From Gemmatimonadota bacterium (GTDB lineage: Bacteria > Gemmatimonadota > Gemmatimonadetes > Gemmatimonadales > GWC2-71-9), in contig JAPULZ010000196.1 of NCBI GenBank assembly GCA_027294455.1, forward strand, positions 62,001-126,000: 64,000 bases of DNA, written 5' to 3'. The position numbers were made by a program, and so were the translations under genes. Of the stretch, positions 46,560 to 57,469 are shown in pieces. Every line of letters starts with the position of its first letter. Within the stretch, counting starts at the first letter, position 1. The notes beneath the pieces were generated by a model, which made no database searches, was not told the origin of the DNA, and saw only the letters and a list, made by a program, of their open reading frames with translations.

Positions 46560-47162
46560 CTACCGGACCCACACGCCGCCTATGGAAATGCCGTCCACGT
46601 CACCCACGCCGACGCTGACCCGGAGGTCGAAGCGCGGTGTGAGCCGCAGATCGGCACCCAATCCGAGACTGAACTGGATTTGGTCCGAATCGCCGATGAA
46701 CCACCATAGATTCGGTTGAATGTAGGGGATGATACTGACGTCGGAGTCTTCCAGGTCGAGGCGGCGTCCCAACGAGAGCCCGACGGACGGGATGAAATTG
46801 TCGAACGCGCCTACCTGGGCTCCCACGCCCACGATGAGGGCGCCGTCGGCCGGAAAGTCGTCCGAGTGAGTGATGATTCGCTGCCGTCCCTCGACGCCCA
46901 GCAGGAAGATCTCGTCGTTGACGGGGCCGCCGAGAAACCAGACGCCGCCCCGCAACCCCACGTCAAATTTTCCCTGGCCGAACCGAAACACGCCCTCGAG
47001 GGCCGTGTTGTCGAGGCCGGGGAAACTGACCATGAATCCTGCCTCGTGGTCCTGGAACGCCCGATACGGGGCGTTAAAGGAGGGAACACCGCTGGCTTGG
47101 GCAAACGCGCTCGATACCGCGGCGATCGATGCGGCGACCGCCAACACGACGACTCGTTTCAT
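46560..47162 (-). CDS. Probable outer-membrane beta-barrel protein
   Basis: A 200-residue protein with a signal peptide (VVVLAVAASIAAVSSAFAQ) and a mature part of alternating strands ending in ISIGGVWVR. No family is recognised; the pattern resembles the gene at 45778, though they are not obviously paralogues. It starts three bases after the atpC stop, with the ribosome site GAGGAGTGAGG inside the atpC end, so it is almost certainly co-translated with the ATP synthase genes. Confidence 0.7.
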   Translation of the reverse strand: MKRVVVLAVAASIAAVSSAFAQASGVPSFNAPYRAFQDHEAGFMVSFPGLDNTALEGVFRFGQGKFDVGLRGGVWFLGGPVNDEIFLLGVEGRQRIITHSDDFPADGALIVGVGAQVGAFDNFIPSVGLSLGRRLDLEDSDVSIIPYIQPNLWWFIGDSDQIQFSLGLGADLRLTPRFDLRVSVGVGDVDGISIGGVWVR

Positions 47163-47165
47163 TCC

Positions 47166-47416
47166 TCACTCCTCGGCCCTCGCATGTTCTGCGACGACCC
47201 GTACGTTATCCCGAACGACCTGCAGGAAACCGCCACGCACGTGAAAGGCACGGGTGGTATCTCCCTGCCGGATGGTGAGCCGTCCTTCCCCGAGCAGCGT
47301 CATGAAGGGGGCGTGCTTCGGTAGTATTCCCACTTCGCCGTCGAACGCCGGCGCCACCACCGAGTCGGCAGGCCCCTCAAATACGGCTTCCTCAGGTGCG
47401 ATTACCGTGACCTGCA

Positions 47417-47417
<1 letters not shown>
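47166..47417 (-). CDS. atpC: ATP synthase F1 subunit epsilon, short form
   Basis: An 83-residue subunit consisting only of the N-terminal beta-sandwich (VTVIAPEEAVFEGPADSVVAPAFDGEVGILPKHAP, shown in parts: EGPADSVVAP, GEVGILPKHAP). The C-terminal two-helix domain, which inhibits rotation in many bacteria, is absent; the usual length is 130-140. ATG 47417 shares one base with the atpD stop (TGATG). Short epsilon subunits are also known in green sulfur bacteria. Confidence 0.93.
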
Positions 47418-48856
<1,439 letters not shown>

Positions 48857-49744
48857 TTATCCCAGCGCGGCCGCGCCGCCGACGATCTCTGAGATTTCCT
48901 GGGTAATTTGCGCTTGGCGCGCCCGGTTGTATGTGCGCCGCAAGTCGTCCAGCATTTCGCCTGCATTGTCCGTCGCGTTTTTCATGGCTGTGCGACGGGC
49001 ACCCTGTTCGGACGCCGCCGTCTCCACCAGCGCGCGATACATCGCGTTGCGCACGTAGAGCGGCAGCACCGCGCCGATGATTTCCACGGCGGACGGGCGC
49101 AGAATGTAGTTCGTGGCCGCACTGCCGGCCGGCGTCGGCGTGTCCGCGTCCACCACCGTCACGTCAACCGGCAACACCCGGAGGGTCGTCGCGGGCGTCG
49201 ACAACGGACTCACGAACTTGGCAAACACGACCTCGACCGCGTCCAGCTCGCCCGCCTCGAACCGCTCCACCACGGGATTGATGACCCTGATGGCATCGTC
49301 CATGGAGGGCCGGTCGGTGATCTCCTGGGTCGCCGTGGCCATGGCGCGCCCCAGGTACTTGAAGTACCCGACGCCCTTCTTGCCGATCATGTGCAGTTCG
49401 ACTTCGGCGCCGTCTTGTTCGAGCGCCTTGATGCGGGCAATCGTTTCTTTGATCAAGTTCGCGTTGAACGCCCCGGCGAGACCGCGGTTGCTCGTGATGC
49501 CGATCACCGCGGCCCGCTTGATGCCCCCTTTCGGACGGCGCAGTAGCGGGAACTGCTCCGCCAACGCCGGGTCGTGCAAATCCGCGATGATCTCCGCCAA
49601 GGCGGCCGCGTACGGACGCGCGGCGATCACGCGATCCTGTGCGCGCTTGAGCTTCGACGTGGCCACCATCTCCATCGTCTTGGTGATCTGTCGTGTGTTC
49701 TCGACGGACTTGATCCGCCGGCGGAGTTCTCTGGGCTGGGCCAT
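48857..49744 (-). CDS. atpG: ATP synthase F1 subunit gamma
   Basis: A 295-residue central stalk subunit. The N-terminal RELRRRIKSVENTRQITKTMEMVA and the C-terminal NATDNAGEMLDDLRRTYNRARQAQITQEISEIVGGA helices form the rotating coiled coil and are strongly conserved. Its ATG directly follows the atpA stop (TAGATG), so coupling is tight. Confidence 0.98.
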   Translation of the reverse strand: MAQPRELRRRIKSVENTRQITKTMEMVATSKLKRAQDRVIAARPYAAALAEIIADLHDPALAEQFPLLRRPKGGIKRAAVIGITSNRGLAGAFNANLIKETIARIKALEQDGAEVELHMIGKKGVGYFKYLGRAMATATQEITDRPSMDDAIRVINPVVERFEAGELDAVEVVFAKFVSPLSTPATTLRVLPVDVTVVDADTPTPAGSAATNYILRPSAVEIIGAVLPLYVRNAMYRALVETAASEQGARRTAMKNATDNAGEMLDDLRRTYNRARQAQITQEISEIVGGAAALG

Positions 49745-51280
<1,536 letters not shown>

Positions 51281-51357
51281 GACGCCGTTTCGTTTCCTTA
51301 ATTAGACGATTCGAATGAAGCCGCGTTGCGCCCGCCCGAGCGGGTGACCGGCGCTGC

Positions 51358-51375
51358 TTGTGAAAATTATCACAA
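51358..51375. promoter_or_regulatory. CRP/FNR-type palindrome upstream of atpA
   Basis: TTGTGA-AAATTA-TCACAA is a perfect 6-bp inverted repeat with a 6-base centre, matching the TGTGA-N6-TCACA form of CRP-family sites. On the minus strand it contains TGTGATAAT, an extended -10-like element, so a bound factor could overlap the promoter. It sits between the AraC-type gene and atpA. Confidence 0.6.
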
Positions 51376-51409
51376 ACGTCTGGAGCTGCAAGCTCCCAAT
51401 TTCAGCTTG

Positions 51410-52195
51410 CTACAAGCGGCTGCGGGTGCGGCCGCGGAGAAACCGCTCGAGCACACCACGGGAGCCCGTGGCCGCCAATCCCAGCGCGCTCAACCCGGCC
51501 ACCCGCCGGGCACAGCTCGAAAGGTGGCCGGGCGAGGAAAACCGTAGAATCCCGGCAACCACCGTCACGGTGTACCCGGGGTTGCCCATCAGGTGGGCTG
51601 CGCAGGCGATCCGCGCCAGGTCGATCACCCGCTTCAAGTTCGGCGCGCCGCCGGCGGCGAACTCGCGAGACAGGTGCTCCCGGCTGACATGCAGGGCGGC
51701 TGCCACCTCGGCCGTGCGGAGCGGGGTCTCGACGCCATCCAGCACCTCTTCCCAGGCTCGAATCTGGACGGGCTCGGTCAGACGCAAGCGCCGGGGCGCA
51801 TCGGCCAGCAAGGCCTTCCGCTCGCTCGCCGCAGACCGCCTGGCCACGAACTCTCCGGCGATGGACTCGTCGATACCATCCACCAGGATGCCGCGCAACC
51901 CCGCCGCGTTACAGGCCGCGAGTAACCGGCCGTCGTCGGGCCGAAAGGCACTGTAGGCAAAGACGGGAATGCGCGGGTAGAGCGCCATCAGCTCTTTCGC
52001 CGACGGCAGTAGGCCCGCCCGCACGTCGACCACGACAGCCTGCACCAATTCTTTCTGGAGAATGCGCCCGACCTGGACCATGGTGCGACAGCTGGCGACG
52101 CGGGACCGATGGGGACGGAGACCGCGGCGCAACGCCGCCCGCACGGCTTGGCTTCGGTGAATGACCGGGACGACCCCCACTGGGCCACCTTTCAA
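51410..52195 (-). CDS. AraC-type HTH regulator with a degenerate receiver-like domain
   Basis: A 261-residue protein. Residues ~155-235 form an AraC-type double HTH (LRTAEVAAALHVSREHLSREFAAGGAPNLKRVIDLARI, in parts: AEVAAALHVSREHLSREF and YTVTVVAGILRFSSPGHLS). The first ~120 residues look like a response-regulator receiver (AVVVDVRAGLLPSAKELMALYPRIPVFAYSA in outline: VVVDVR, then IPVFAYSA), but the acidic pocket and the phosphorylated Asp context are not convincingly retained. Targets unknown. It sits between mlaD and atpA on the same strand. Confidence 0.75.
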   Translation of the reverse strand: MKGGPVGVVPVIHRSQAVRAALRRGLRPHRSRVASCRTMVQVGRILQKELVQAVVVDVRAGLLPSAKELMALYPRIPVFAYSAFRPDDGRLLAACNAAGLRGILVDGIDESIAGEFVARRSAASERKALLADAPRRLRLTEPVQIRAWEEVLDGVETPLRTAEVAAALHVSREHLSREFAAGGAPNLKRVIDLARIACAAHLMGNPGYTVTVVAGILRFSSPGHLSSCARRVAGLSALGLAATGSRGVLERFLRGRTRSRL

Positions 52196-52222
52196 GCAAT
52201 CGGCGCGGAGCGCGCCGCTCGG

Positions 52223-53233
52223 CTAGAACACCGTGAACTTGAAGAACCTGCGCGGATTCTCGCGGATTTCGGCCAGCAGCAGTCGCAGCTCGATGATCGC
52301 CCGGTTGGCCTCGACGTAGAGCGAGGAGTCCGCGACGAGTCGGGCCAGCGTCCCGTCGCCTTCGTACAGGCGCGTCACGACCGAGTCGGCGCCGCTGATG
52401 AGCCGTTCAAAGGAAGCCGAATTGGCGTTGACCATGCCGACGAACTCCCGGAAGTCGCTCATGGCCAACTGGAGATCATCGGCGACCCGAACGGTGCTGC
52501 TCACAATGGAGTCGAGCGCCCCTTCTTCGGTGGAGGAGTCCACCCGGGCGATGATGCGTTGGAGCATGATGGCCGTTTCGGAGATCACCGAGCTGGTGAC
52601 CTGTACGTTGCTCGACACCGCCCCAACGATTTCGGTCTGTTGCTCCGCAAACTCGTTGATCTGATTGGCGATTTCGCCGATATCACGAATCGAACTTTGC
52701 AGGTGTACGACCGCTTCGTCGTTGAACGCGGTCTCGATCCGTTGCGAGAATGCGCCGATGTCGCTGGCGATGCGGCCGGCCTGCGCGGTGAGCTGGCCGA
52801 TGTCGGGCAGGGTGGACCCGGGCCATACGTCATCCCCAACCGCGGCGGCGAGCTCTAGGTCCCGGCGCACGTTGGGGTCGGTGATATTGGGGCTCGGGAA
52901 ACTCACGATGCTGGCCTGCCACTCCCCGAAGAGGGAAGCCGACGCCGCGATGACCGCCGGCGTGGAGGTCAAGGCCACGTCCGGATAAATCTGGAGGACG
53001 GCTTCGACCCAATCGCCGTCGCCGAGGCGAATCTGCTCCACCCGGCCCACCCGCACCCCTCGCAACACGACCGGATTACCCACACCCATCCCGCCCACGG
53101 TGCGAAAGCGGGCCACGTACACCTCGCCGCCCTGGCCGAGGTGCGCCTCCGAGAGCCAGAGCGCCCCGCCCACGACGGTGGCCATGGCGAGGAGGATCGT
53201 GAATCCGACGAGGAGCTCGTCCCGCCGCTTCAT
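52223..53233 (-). CDS. mlaD: MlaD-family (MCE) lipid transport protein
   Basis: A 336-residue protein with one N-terminal membrane helix (VGFTILLAMATVVGGALWL) and an MCE domain (ARFRTVGGMGVGNPVVLRGVRVGRV). A long helical C-terminal region (~150-330) with many small and polar residues follows, as in MCE proteins that form a periplasmic bridge. With MlaE and MlaF it moves phospholipids between the membranes. It overlaps mlaF by four bases. Confidence 0.93.
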   Translation of the reverse strand: MKRRDELLVGFTILLAMATVVGGALWLSEAHLGQGGEVYVARFRTVGGMGVGNPVVLRGVRVGRVEQIRLGDGDWVEAVLQIYPDVALTSTPAVIAASASLFGEWQASIVSFPSPNITDPNVRRDLELAAAVGDDVWPGSTLPDIGQLTAQAGRIASDIGAFSQRIETAFNDEAVVHLQSSIRDIGEIANQINEFAEQQTEIVGAVSSNVQVTSSVISETAIMLQRIIARVDSSTEEGALDSIVSSTVRVADDLQLAMSDFREFVGMVNANSASFERLISGADSVVTRLYEGDGTLARLVADSSLYVEANRAIIELRLLLAEIRENPRRFFKFTVF

Positions 53234-54003
53234 TCCACCTCCTGGATCACGAACGCACCGGTATCCGCATCCGCGGCCCCCTCGGGGCGGCCGTCTAGAA
53301 ACTGGCGCAGGATGTGATCGTGGGTGCGGCGGATCTCGTCCACCGAGCCCACCTGCCTGATGCGTCCCTGATAGAGCATGGCGATGCGGTCGCCCACCAT
53401 ATAGGCGCTCTCGAGATCGTGGGTCACCACGATCCCGGTCACGCCGAGCTTCTCCCGGGTGCGTATCATGAGCTGGTTGATCACCGCCGAGGTCACCGGA
53501 TCCAACCCTGTCGTGGGCTCATCGTAAAGAATGTACCGCGGTCGCAACGCGATCGCCCGGGCGATGCCGACCCGTTTTCGCATGCCGCCCGACAGCTCCG
53601 CAGGATAAAGCGCCTCGCTGCCCTCCAGATCCACAAGGGACAGCGATTCCCGCACCCGATCGCGCATCTCCGCCTCGGGGACCTGCTGCCTCTTCAACCC
53701 CAGGGTCAGGTTTTCCTCCACCGTCATGGAGTCGAACAATGCGGCGAACTGGAAAACGTACCCGATGGTGGATCGCAGGTGCAGCAGGCCGTCGCGATCC
53801 AGATTGTGCACGATCTGGCCGTCGACCTCCACGTGCCCCTTGTCGGGTTCCAACAACCCCACGATGTGCTTGAGGGCGACACTCTTCCCCGTGCCCGAAT
53901 ATCCCAGGATGATCATCGTCTCCCCGTCGAGCACATCGAGGGAGAATCCGTTCAGCACCAGGTTCTTGCCGAACGATTTCTTGACATCGGCGAAGGAGAT
54001 CAT
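53230..54003 (-). CDS. mlaF: MlaF-like ABC transporter ATP-binding protein
   Basis: A 257-residue ATPase. Walker A is GYSGTGKS, the signature is LSGGMRKRVGIARA, Walker B is YILYDEPTTGLD, and the switch histidine is in VVTHDLESA. These features and the GLDPVTSAVINQL sequence place it in the Mla/Ttg2A subfamily. It energises phospholipid transport by MlaE. It starts ten bases after mlaE. Confidence 0.95.
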   Translation of the reverse strand: MISFADVKKSFGKNLVLNGFSLDVLDGETMIILGYSGTGKSVALKHIVGLLEPDKGHVEVDGQIVHNLDRDGLLHLRSTIGYVFQFAALFDSMTVEENLTLGLKRQQVPEAEMRDRVRESLSLVDLEGSEALYPAELSGGMRKRVGIARAIALRPRYILYDEPTTGLDPVTSAVINQLMIRTREKLGVTGIVVTHDLESAYMVGDRIAMLYQGRIRQVGSVDEIRRTHDHILRQFLDGRPEGAADADTGAFVIQEVE

Positions 54004-54013
54004 GATACGCGCC

Positions 54014-54775
54014 TCACAACACCGCCACCGCCCACACGGCGTCGAGCACGAGAATCATGGCCGCGCTCTGCACCACGGCTTGGGTGGTGGCCCGTCCCAC
54101 CCCCTCGGCACCGCCCCGCACGCTCAGGCCCTGCATGCACCCGATCAACGCAATGCAGAATCCAAACGAGATGGATTTGACCAGGCCATACCACACGTCT
54201 TTGAAGTCGTAGAACATCTTCATGCCCTTGAAGAACTCGAAACTGGACAAATCCAACAAGTTGATGGCGGTCAACCATCCGGTGACGATGCCGCACCCGG
54301 ACGCCAGGGCGACAATGACCGGGAACATCATCGAGGCTGCCAGCACACGCGGGACCACCAGGTACGAATGCGGATCGTACGCCAGCGTCTCCAGCGCATC
54401 GACCTGCTCGGTCACACGCATGGTCCCGAGTTCCGCCGCAATGTTCGCGCCGACCCGTCCCGCGAGGGCCAGGCCGGTCAACACGGGACCCAGCTCCAGC
54501 AACAGGCTCTTGCCCACCGCGGTGCCGACGAAATAGAGGGGCACGGCGCCGGTCAGCGTATAGGAGGCTTGCATCGACATGACGACGCCCGTGAAGGCCG
54601 CGATGAAGACGGCGATGGGAACCGATTTGACGCCGATCACCAACATCTGTTCGGCCGTCAAGGTCGGCCACACGTTCACATCCCGCAGACTTCTCACCGC
54701 ATCAGCCATGAAATGACCGACCGACCCCATCGCGGAGATCCAGCCAGCCACCTTGAAAGTCACCTGTCGATACAC
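54014..54775 (-). CDS. mlaE: MlaE-like ABC transporter permease
   Basis: A 253-residue membrane permease with about five helices. The family block ELGPVLTGLALAGRVGANIAAELGTMRVTEQVDALETL is present (seen as ELGPVLTGLALAGR and AELGTMRVTEQVDAL), as is GLVKSISFGFCIALIGC. GTG 54775 is the start; no ribosome site is seen, but a TAGATT hexamer lies 6 bases upstream. It opens the mlaE-F-D operon and follows the sigma-factor gene across a long hairpin. Confidence 0.94.
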   Translation of the reverse strand: MYRQVTFKVAGWISAMGSVGHFMADAVRSLRDVNVWPTLTAEQMLVIGVKSVPIAVFIAAFTGVVMSMQASYTLTGAVPLYFVGTAVGKSLLLELGPVLTGLALAGRVGANIAAELGTMRVTEQVDALETLAYDPHSYLVVPRVLAASMMFPVIVALASGCGIVTGWLTAINLLDLSSFEFFKGMKMFYDFKDVWYGLVKSISFGFCIALIGCMQGLSVRGGAEGVGRATTQAVVQSAAMILVLDAVWAVAVL

Positions 54776-54802
54776 GACGCGAATCTAGGCGTGCTTACGC
54801 AG

Positions 54803-54828
54803 TGAGGCCAGGGAACCCCCTGGCCTCA
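54803..54828. other. Perfect 11-bp hairpin between the sigma factor gene and mlaE
   Basis: TGAGGCCAGGG, a 4-base loop and CCCTGGCCTCA form a symmetric 11-bp stem. No T tract follows on either strand, so a standard terminator is not indicated. On the minus strand it is 30 bases past the sigma-factor stop and 27 bases before the mlaE start, where it could be a processing site, an attenuator or a protein target. Confidence 0.5.
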
Positions 54829-54857
54829 TGCAACGCAAGTGCCGCAATGATATTAGG

Positions 54858-55811
54858 TTAGGCTGCGAAACTGGCCAGCGCCTTGCCCACGTCACCCTCC
54901 CGCAGGCGCTTGAGAGCCCGGTCGCGCAGCTGGCGCACCCGCTCCCGAGTCACCCCGAGCATGCCGCCGATCTCCTCGAGGGTGTGCTCCCGGCCGCCAT
55001 CGAGGCCGAAATAGAGCTTCAGCACCCGGGCGTCGCGCGGAGGCAACGTGGTGAGAGCTTCGGCCACCTCGTCGGTGAGGAACCGGTCCATCGAGGTCTC
55101 CTCGGTGTCCGGGAGGTCCTCGGCGATGAATCGCTCGATCAGGGCACGGTCTCCATCGGGCTCGAGCGGCGCGTCGAGGCGCACCTCGCCGGTATTGAGG
55201 GCGGCCAGTGACTGCACCACTTCCAGGGACAGCCCGGTGGCCGAGGAGATTTCCTCCGGCGTCGGCTCGCGCCGCAGCTCCTGGCGCAGGGCCTCGGCGG
55301 TCCTCACGATCTTGGAGAGATCGGCGGTGCGGTTGAGCGGCACCCGCACCGTCCGCCCCTGGCGCGCCAACGAGGCCAGGATGGCCTGGCGAATCCACCA
55401 CACCGCGTAGGAGATGAACTTGACCCCTTGATCGGGATCGAACTTCCGGGCAGCCGTGAGCAGACCGACGTTTCCCTCACCGATGAGATCGGTCAGGGGC
55501 AAACCCCGATTCTGGTATTTCTTGGCTACCGAGATCACGAAGCGCAGGTTGCGCTTGGCCAGCTCTTGCATGGCCTCTTGGTCGCCGGCCCGCACCTTCT
55601 TGGCCAGGGCAATCTCCTCCGGCGGCTTGAGCAATGGCGTCTTGCTCACCTCATAGAGGTACTGGTCCAACAAATCGCGGTCGGCTTCGTTGACCGCGAT
55701 GGTGGTGGTTGCCGGCCGGCGCCCCCGCTTCTTGCGAATCGTCGGCTTCTTGATGGCCTTGGTCGCGGCCTTGGTGGCCTTGGTCGCGGCCTTCGCCTTT
55801 GTGTTGCTCAT
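54858..55811 (-). CDS. RNA polymerase sigma factor, sigma-70 family (RpoD/SigA group)
   Basis: A 317-residue sigma factor. Regions 1.2 to 2.4 are complete (LDQYLYEVSKTPLLKPPEEIALAKKV; NLRFVISVAKKYQNRGLPLTDLIGEGN; GVKFISYAVWWIRQAI; given in parts), followed by region 3 and a region 4 HTH (HTLEEIGGMLGVTRERVRQLRDRALKRLR). The sequence fits group 1 or 2. The first ~35 residues are a Lys/Ala-rich KATKAATK tract in place of region 1.1, resembling histone-H1 tails. A ribosome site AGGAACT precedes the ATG. Confidence 0.93.
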   Translation of the reverse strand: MSNTKAKAATKATKAATKAIKKPTIRKKRGRRPATTTIAVNEADRDLLDQYLYEVSKTPLLKPPEEIALAKKVRAGDQEAMQELAKRNLRFVISVAKKYQNRGLPLTDLIGEGNVGLLTAARKFDPDQGVKFISYAVWWIRQAILASLARQGRTVRVPLNRTADLSKIVRTAEALRQELRREPTPEEISSATGLSLEVVQSLAALNTGEVRLDAPLEPDGDRALIERFIAEDLPDTEETSMDRFLTDEVAEALTTLPPRDARVLKLYFGLDGGREHTLEEIGGMLGVTRERVRQLRDRALKRLREGDVGKALASFAA

Positions 55812-55937
55812 TCGAGTTCCTGTATGACGTCCACCGCCTCCACCCGACCTACTCAGGCAACACAGGGCTGGGGGCGGTGGGACTATGACAAACTACACCC
55901 AACTTGCTCAAATTGTTCGATTTGGGAAGGTGGCGAG

Positions 55938-55966
55938 TTGACACCCCACCAACGCTCGGCTAGCTT
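55938..55966 (+). promoter_or_regulatory. Sigma-70-type promoter for the tRNA cluster
   Basis: TTGACA (55938-55943), a 17-base spacer and TAGCTT (55961-55966), followed by a GC-rich discriminator, lie 42 bases before tRNA-Ala. The hexamers and spacing are identical to those upstream of dnaE. Confidence 0.7.
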
Positions 55967-56007
55967 GCCGTGTTCCCAACCGAATTTTTTAACCAGTCCA
56001 ATATAAC

Positions 56008-56080
56008 GGGGGCGTAGCTCAGTTGGGAGAGCGCGTGAATGGCATTCACGAGGTCAGGGGTTCGATCCCCCTCGCCTCCA
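56008..56080 (+). tRNA. tRNA-Ala (GGC anticodon)
   Basis: A 73-base cloverleaf. The acceptor stem carries the G3-U70 wobble that identifies alanine tRNAs. The anticodon loop ATGGCAT gives GGC, and the T loop is TTCGATC. No CCA is encoded. Confidence 0.97.
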
Positions 56081-56128
56081 TACGGTTGAGTAGATTTGTT
56101 GGAAGGGCCTGCGGGTAGGGGTCCACCG

Positions 56129-56201
56129 GCGGGAATAGCTCAGCTGGTAGAGCACAACCTTGCCAAGGTTGGGGTCGCGGGTTCGAATCCCGTTTCCCGC
56201 T
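56129..56201 (+). tRNA. tRNA-Gly (GCC anticodon)
   Basis: A 73-base cloverleaf starting GCGGGAA and closing with TTCCCGC. The anticodon stem CAACC/GGTTG encloses TTGCCAA, giving GCC. CCA is not encoded. Confidence 0.97.
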
Positions 56202-56258
56202 CTGAACCGGCGGACCGGCTGGCCGACGGACGGCAGGACCGCGACAAGAACACATCGG

Positions 56259-56332
56259 CGCGGGGTGGAGCAGTCTGGTAGCTCGCCGGGCTCATAACCC
56301 GGAGGTCGCGGGTTCAAATCCCGCCCCCGCTA
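56259..56332 (+). tRNA. Initiator tRNA-Met (CAT anticodon)
   Basis: A 74-base cloverleaf with the three consecutive G-C pairs in the anticodon stem (GGG/CCC) around CTCATAA, the hallmark of initiator tRNA. Positions 1 and 72 are C and U, an unpaired end that fits an initiator, although many bacteria have C and A there. CCA is not encoded. Confidence 0.97.
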
Positions 56333-56338
56333 CTCACA

Positions 56339-56370
56339 ACGCTGTGGCGAATTCTCGCCGCGGCGTTTTT
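56339..56370 (+). terminator. Rho-independent terminator after the tRNA cluster
   Basis: A 12-bp stem (56339-56350 with 56355-56366, two G-T pairs) closed by an ATTC loop runs straight into five T residues, seven bases after tRNA-Met. The 145 bases from here to hemC hold the hemC promoter and no convincing gene. Confidence 0.93.
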
Positions 56371-56454
56371 GTAACTCCTTGTGGTCATTCAACATATGGC
56401 CGGGGTGGGGTGAACGCCCCGCCCGCCCACCGGTCCGTCCAATACGTCCGCCCC

Positions 56455-56484
56455 TTTAGGCCCACGCGGCCAATCGGGTATTAT
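56455..56484 (+). promoter_or_regulatory. Possible promoter for the hem operon
   Basis: A good -10 hexamer TATTAT (56479-56484) with a weak TTTAGG 18 bases upstream lies about 31 bases before the proposed hemC start. Confidence 0.4.
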
Positions 56485-56515
56485 TACGCCCCAGCCACCC
56501 TCGAAAGACTCGGAC

Positions 56516-57469
56516 TTGAGAGGCCGTTTGACTGCTGCGCCGCCACGTCGGACCACCATCACGATCGGAACCAGAACCTCGCGTCTCGCTCTGTGGCAAG
56601 CGCGGCGTGTCGCGGAGCTCATCGGGGGAGCCAATCCGGACGTGCGGTGCCGCACCGTGAAGTTCACCACGTCGGGTGACCGCACCCTCGATCGTCCGAT
56701 CCCGGAAGTGGGTGGCAAAGGCGCGTTCACCCGGGAGCTGGAGCAGGCCTTGAGGGATCACCTGATCGATGTTGCCGTGCACTCGCTGAAAGACCTTCCG
56801 GTGGAGGATTCCCCGGGTCTTGTCCTGGGCGCGGTGTGCGACCGGGAGGACGCCCGGGACGTCCTGGTGTCCCGCAATCCCGTCACCCTCGATTCGCTGC
56901 CCCCACGCGCGACCATCGGGACGAGCAGTGCGAGACGGAGCGCCCAGCTCCTCGCCGCGCGACCCGACCTCCGCATGGCGCCCATTCGGGGCAACGTGGA
57001 CACCCGCGTCGAGAAGGCCAGGACCGGGGAGTACGACGCCGTGGTGCTTGCGGCCGCGGGCCTCAAGCGCCTGGGCCTGGGGTCGGCCATCCGGCAACAT
57101 CTGCCGCTGGACGTGATGCTCCCCGCCCCGGGCCAGGGTGCCCTGGCGGTCCAGTGCCGGGAGGACGATGCCACGACCCTGTCCCTGTTGAGCAGCGTGG
57201 ACGACCCGAGTTGCCGGGGGGCGACCGGGACCGAGCGGGCCTTCCTCGCGGCGTTGGGCGGAGGTTGTTCCTCACCCGTGGGCGGGTACGCCACCTGCGA
57301 CGGCGATGATCCCGACGCCCACGTGTTCTTCCGGGGCGCCATCGCGGCAGCCGACGGCAGCCGAGTGATCCGCTGCATGGCCGATGGTACGCTGGGCGAG
57401 GCGGCCTTGCTCGGCCGGCAGGCCGCAAAGATCGCCCTGAGCGAGGGCGCCGAGGAGCTCCTCCCATGA
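56516..57469 (+). CDS. hemC: Hydroxymethylbilane synthase (porphobilinogen deaminase)
   Basis: A 317-residue enzyme that links four porphobilinogens into hydroxymethylbilane. ITIGTRTSRLALWQA, GGKGAFTRELEQALR, DVAVHSLKDLP and the dipyrromethane cofactor cysteine Cys251 in GGGCSSPVGG are intact. TTG 56516 or TTG 56528 is the start; neither has a strong ribosome site, and ATG is absent. It is the first hem gene after the tRNA terminator. Its end overlaps hemD by four bases. Confidence 0.95.
   Translation: MRGRLTAAPPRRTTITIGTRTSRLALWQARRVAELIGGANPDVRCRTVKFTTSGDRTLDRPIPEVGGKGAFTRELEQALRDHLIDVAVHSLKDLPVEDSPGLVLGAVCDREDARDVLVSRNPVTLDSLPPRATIGTSSARRSAQLLAARPDLRMAPIRGNVDTRVEKARTGEYDAVVLAAAGLKRLGLGSAIRQHLPLDVMLPAPGQGALAVQCREDDATTLSLLSSVDDPSCRGATGTERAFLAALGGGCSSPVGGYATCDGDDPDAHVFFRGAIAAADGSRVIRCMADGTLGEAALLGRQAAKIALSEGAEELLP

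Noticed and set aside
51382-51396. GGAGCT-GCA-AGCTCC hairpin after the AraC-type gene as a terminator.
   Set aside because: A 6-bp stem without a T tract on the minus strand; termination cannot be argued from it.
56344-56679. Plus-strand frame of 111 codons after the tRNA genes.
   Set aside because: It begins inside the tRNA terminator hairpin and runs out of frame into hemC.
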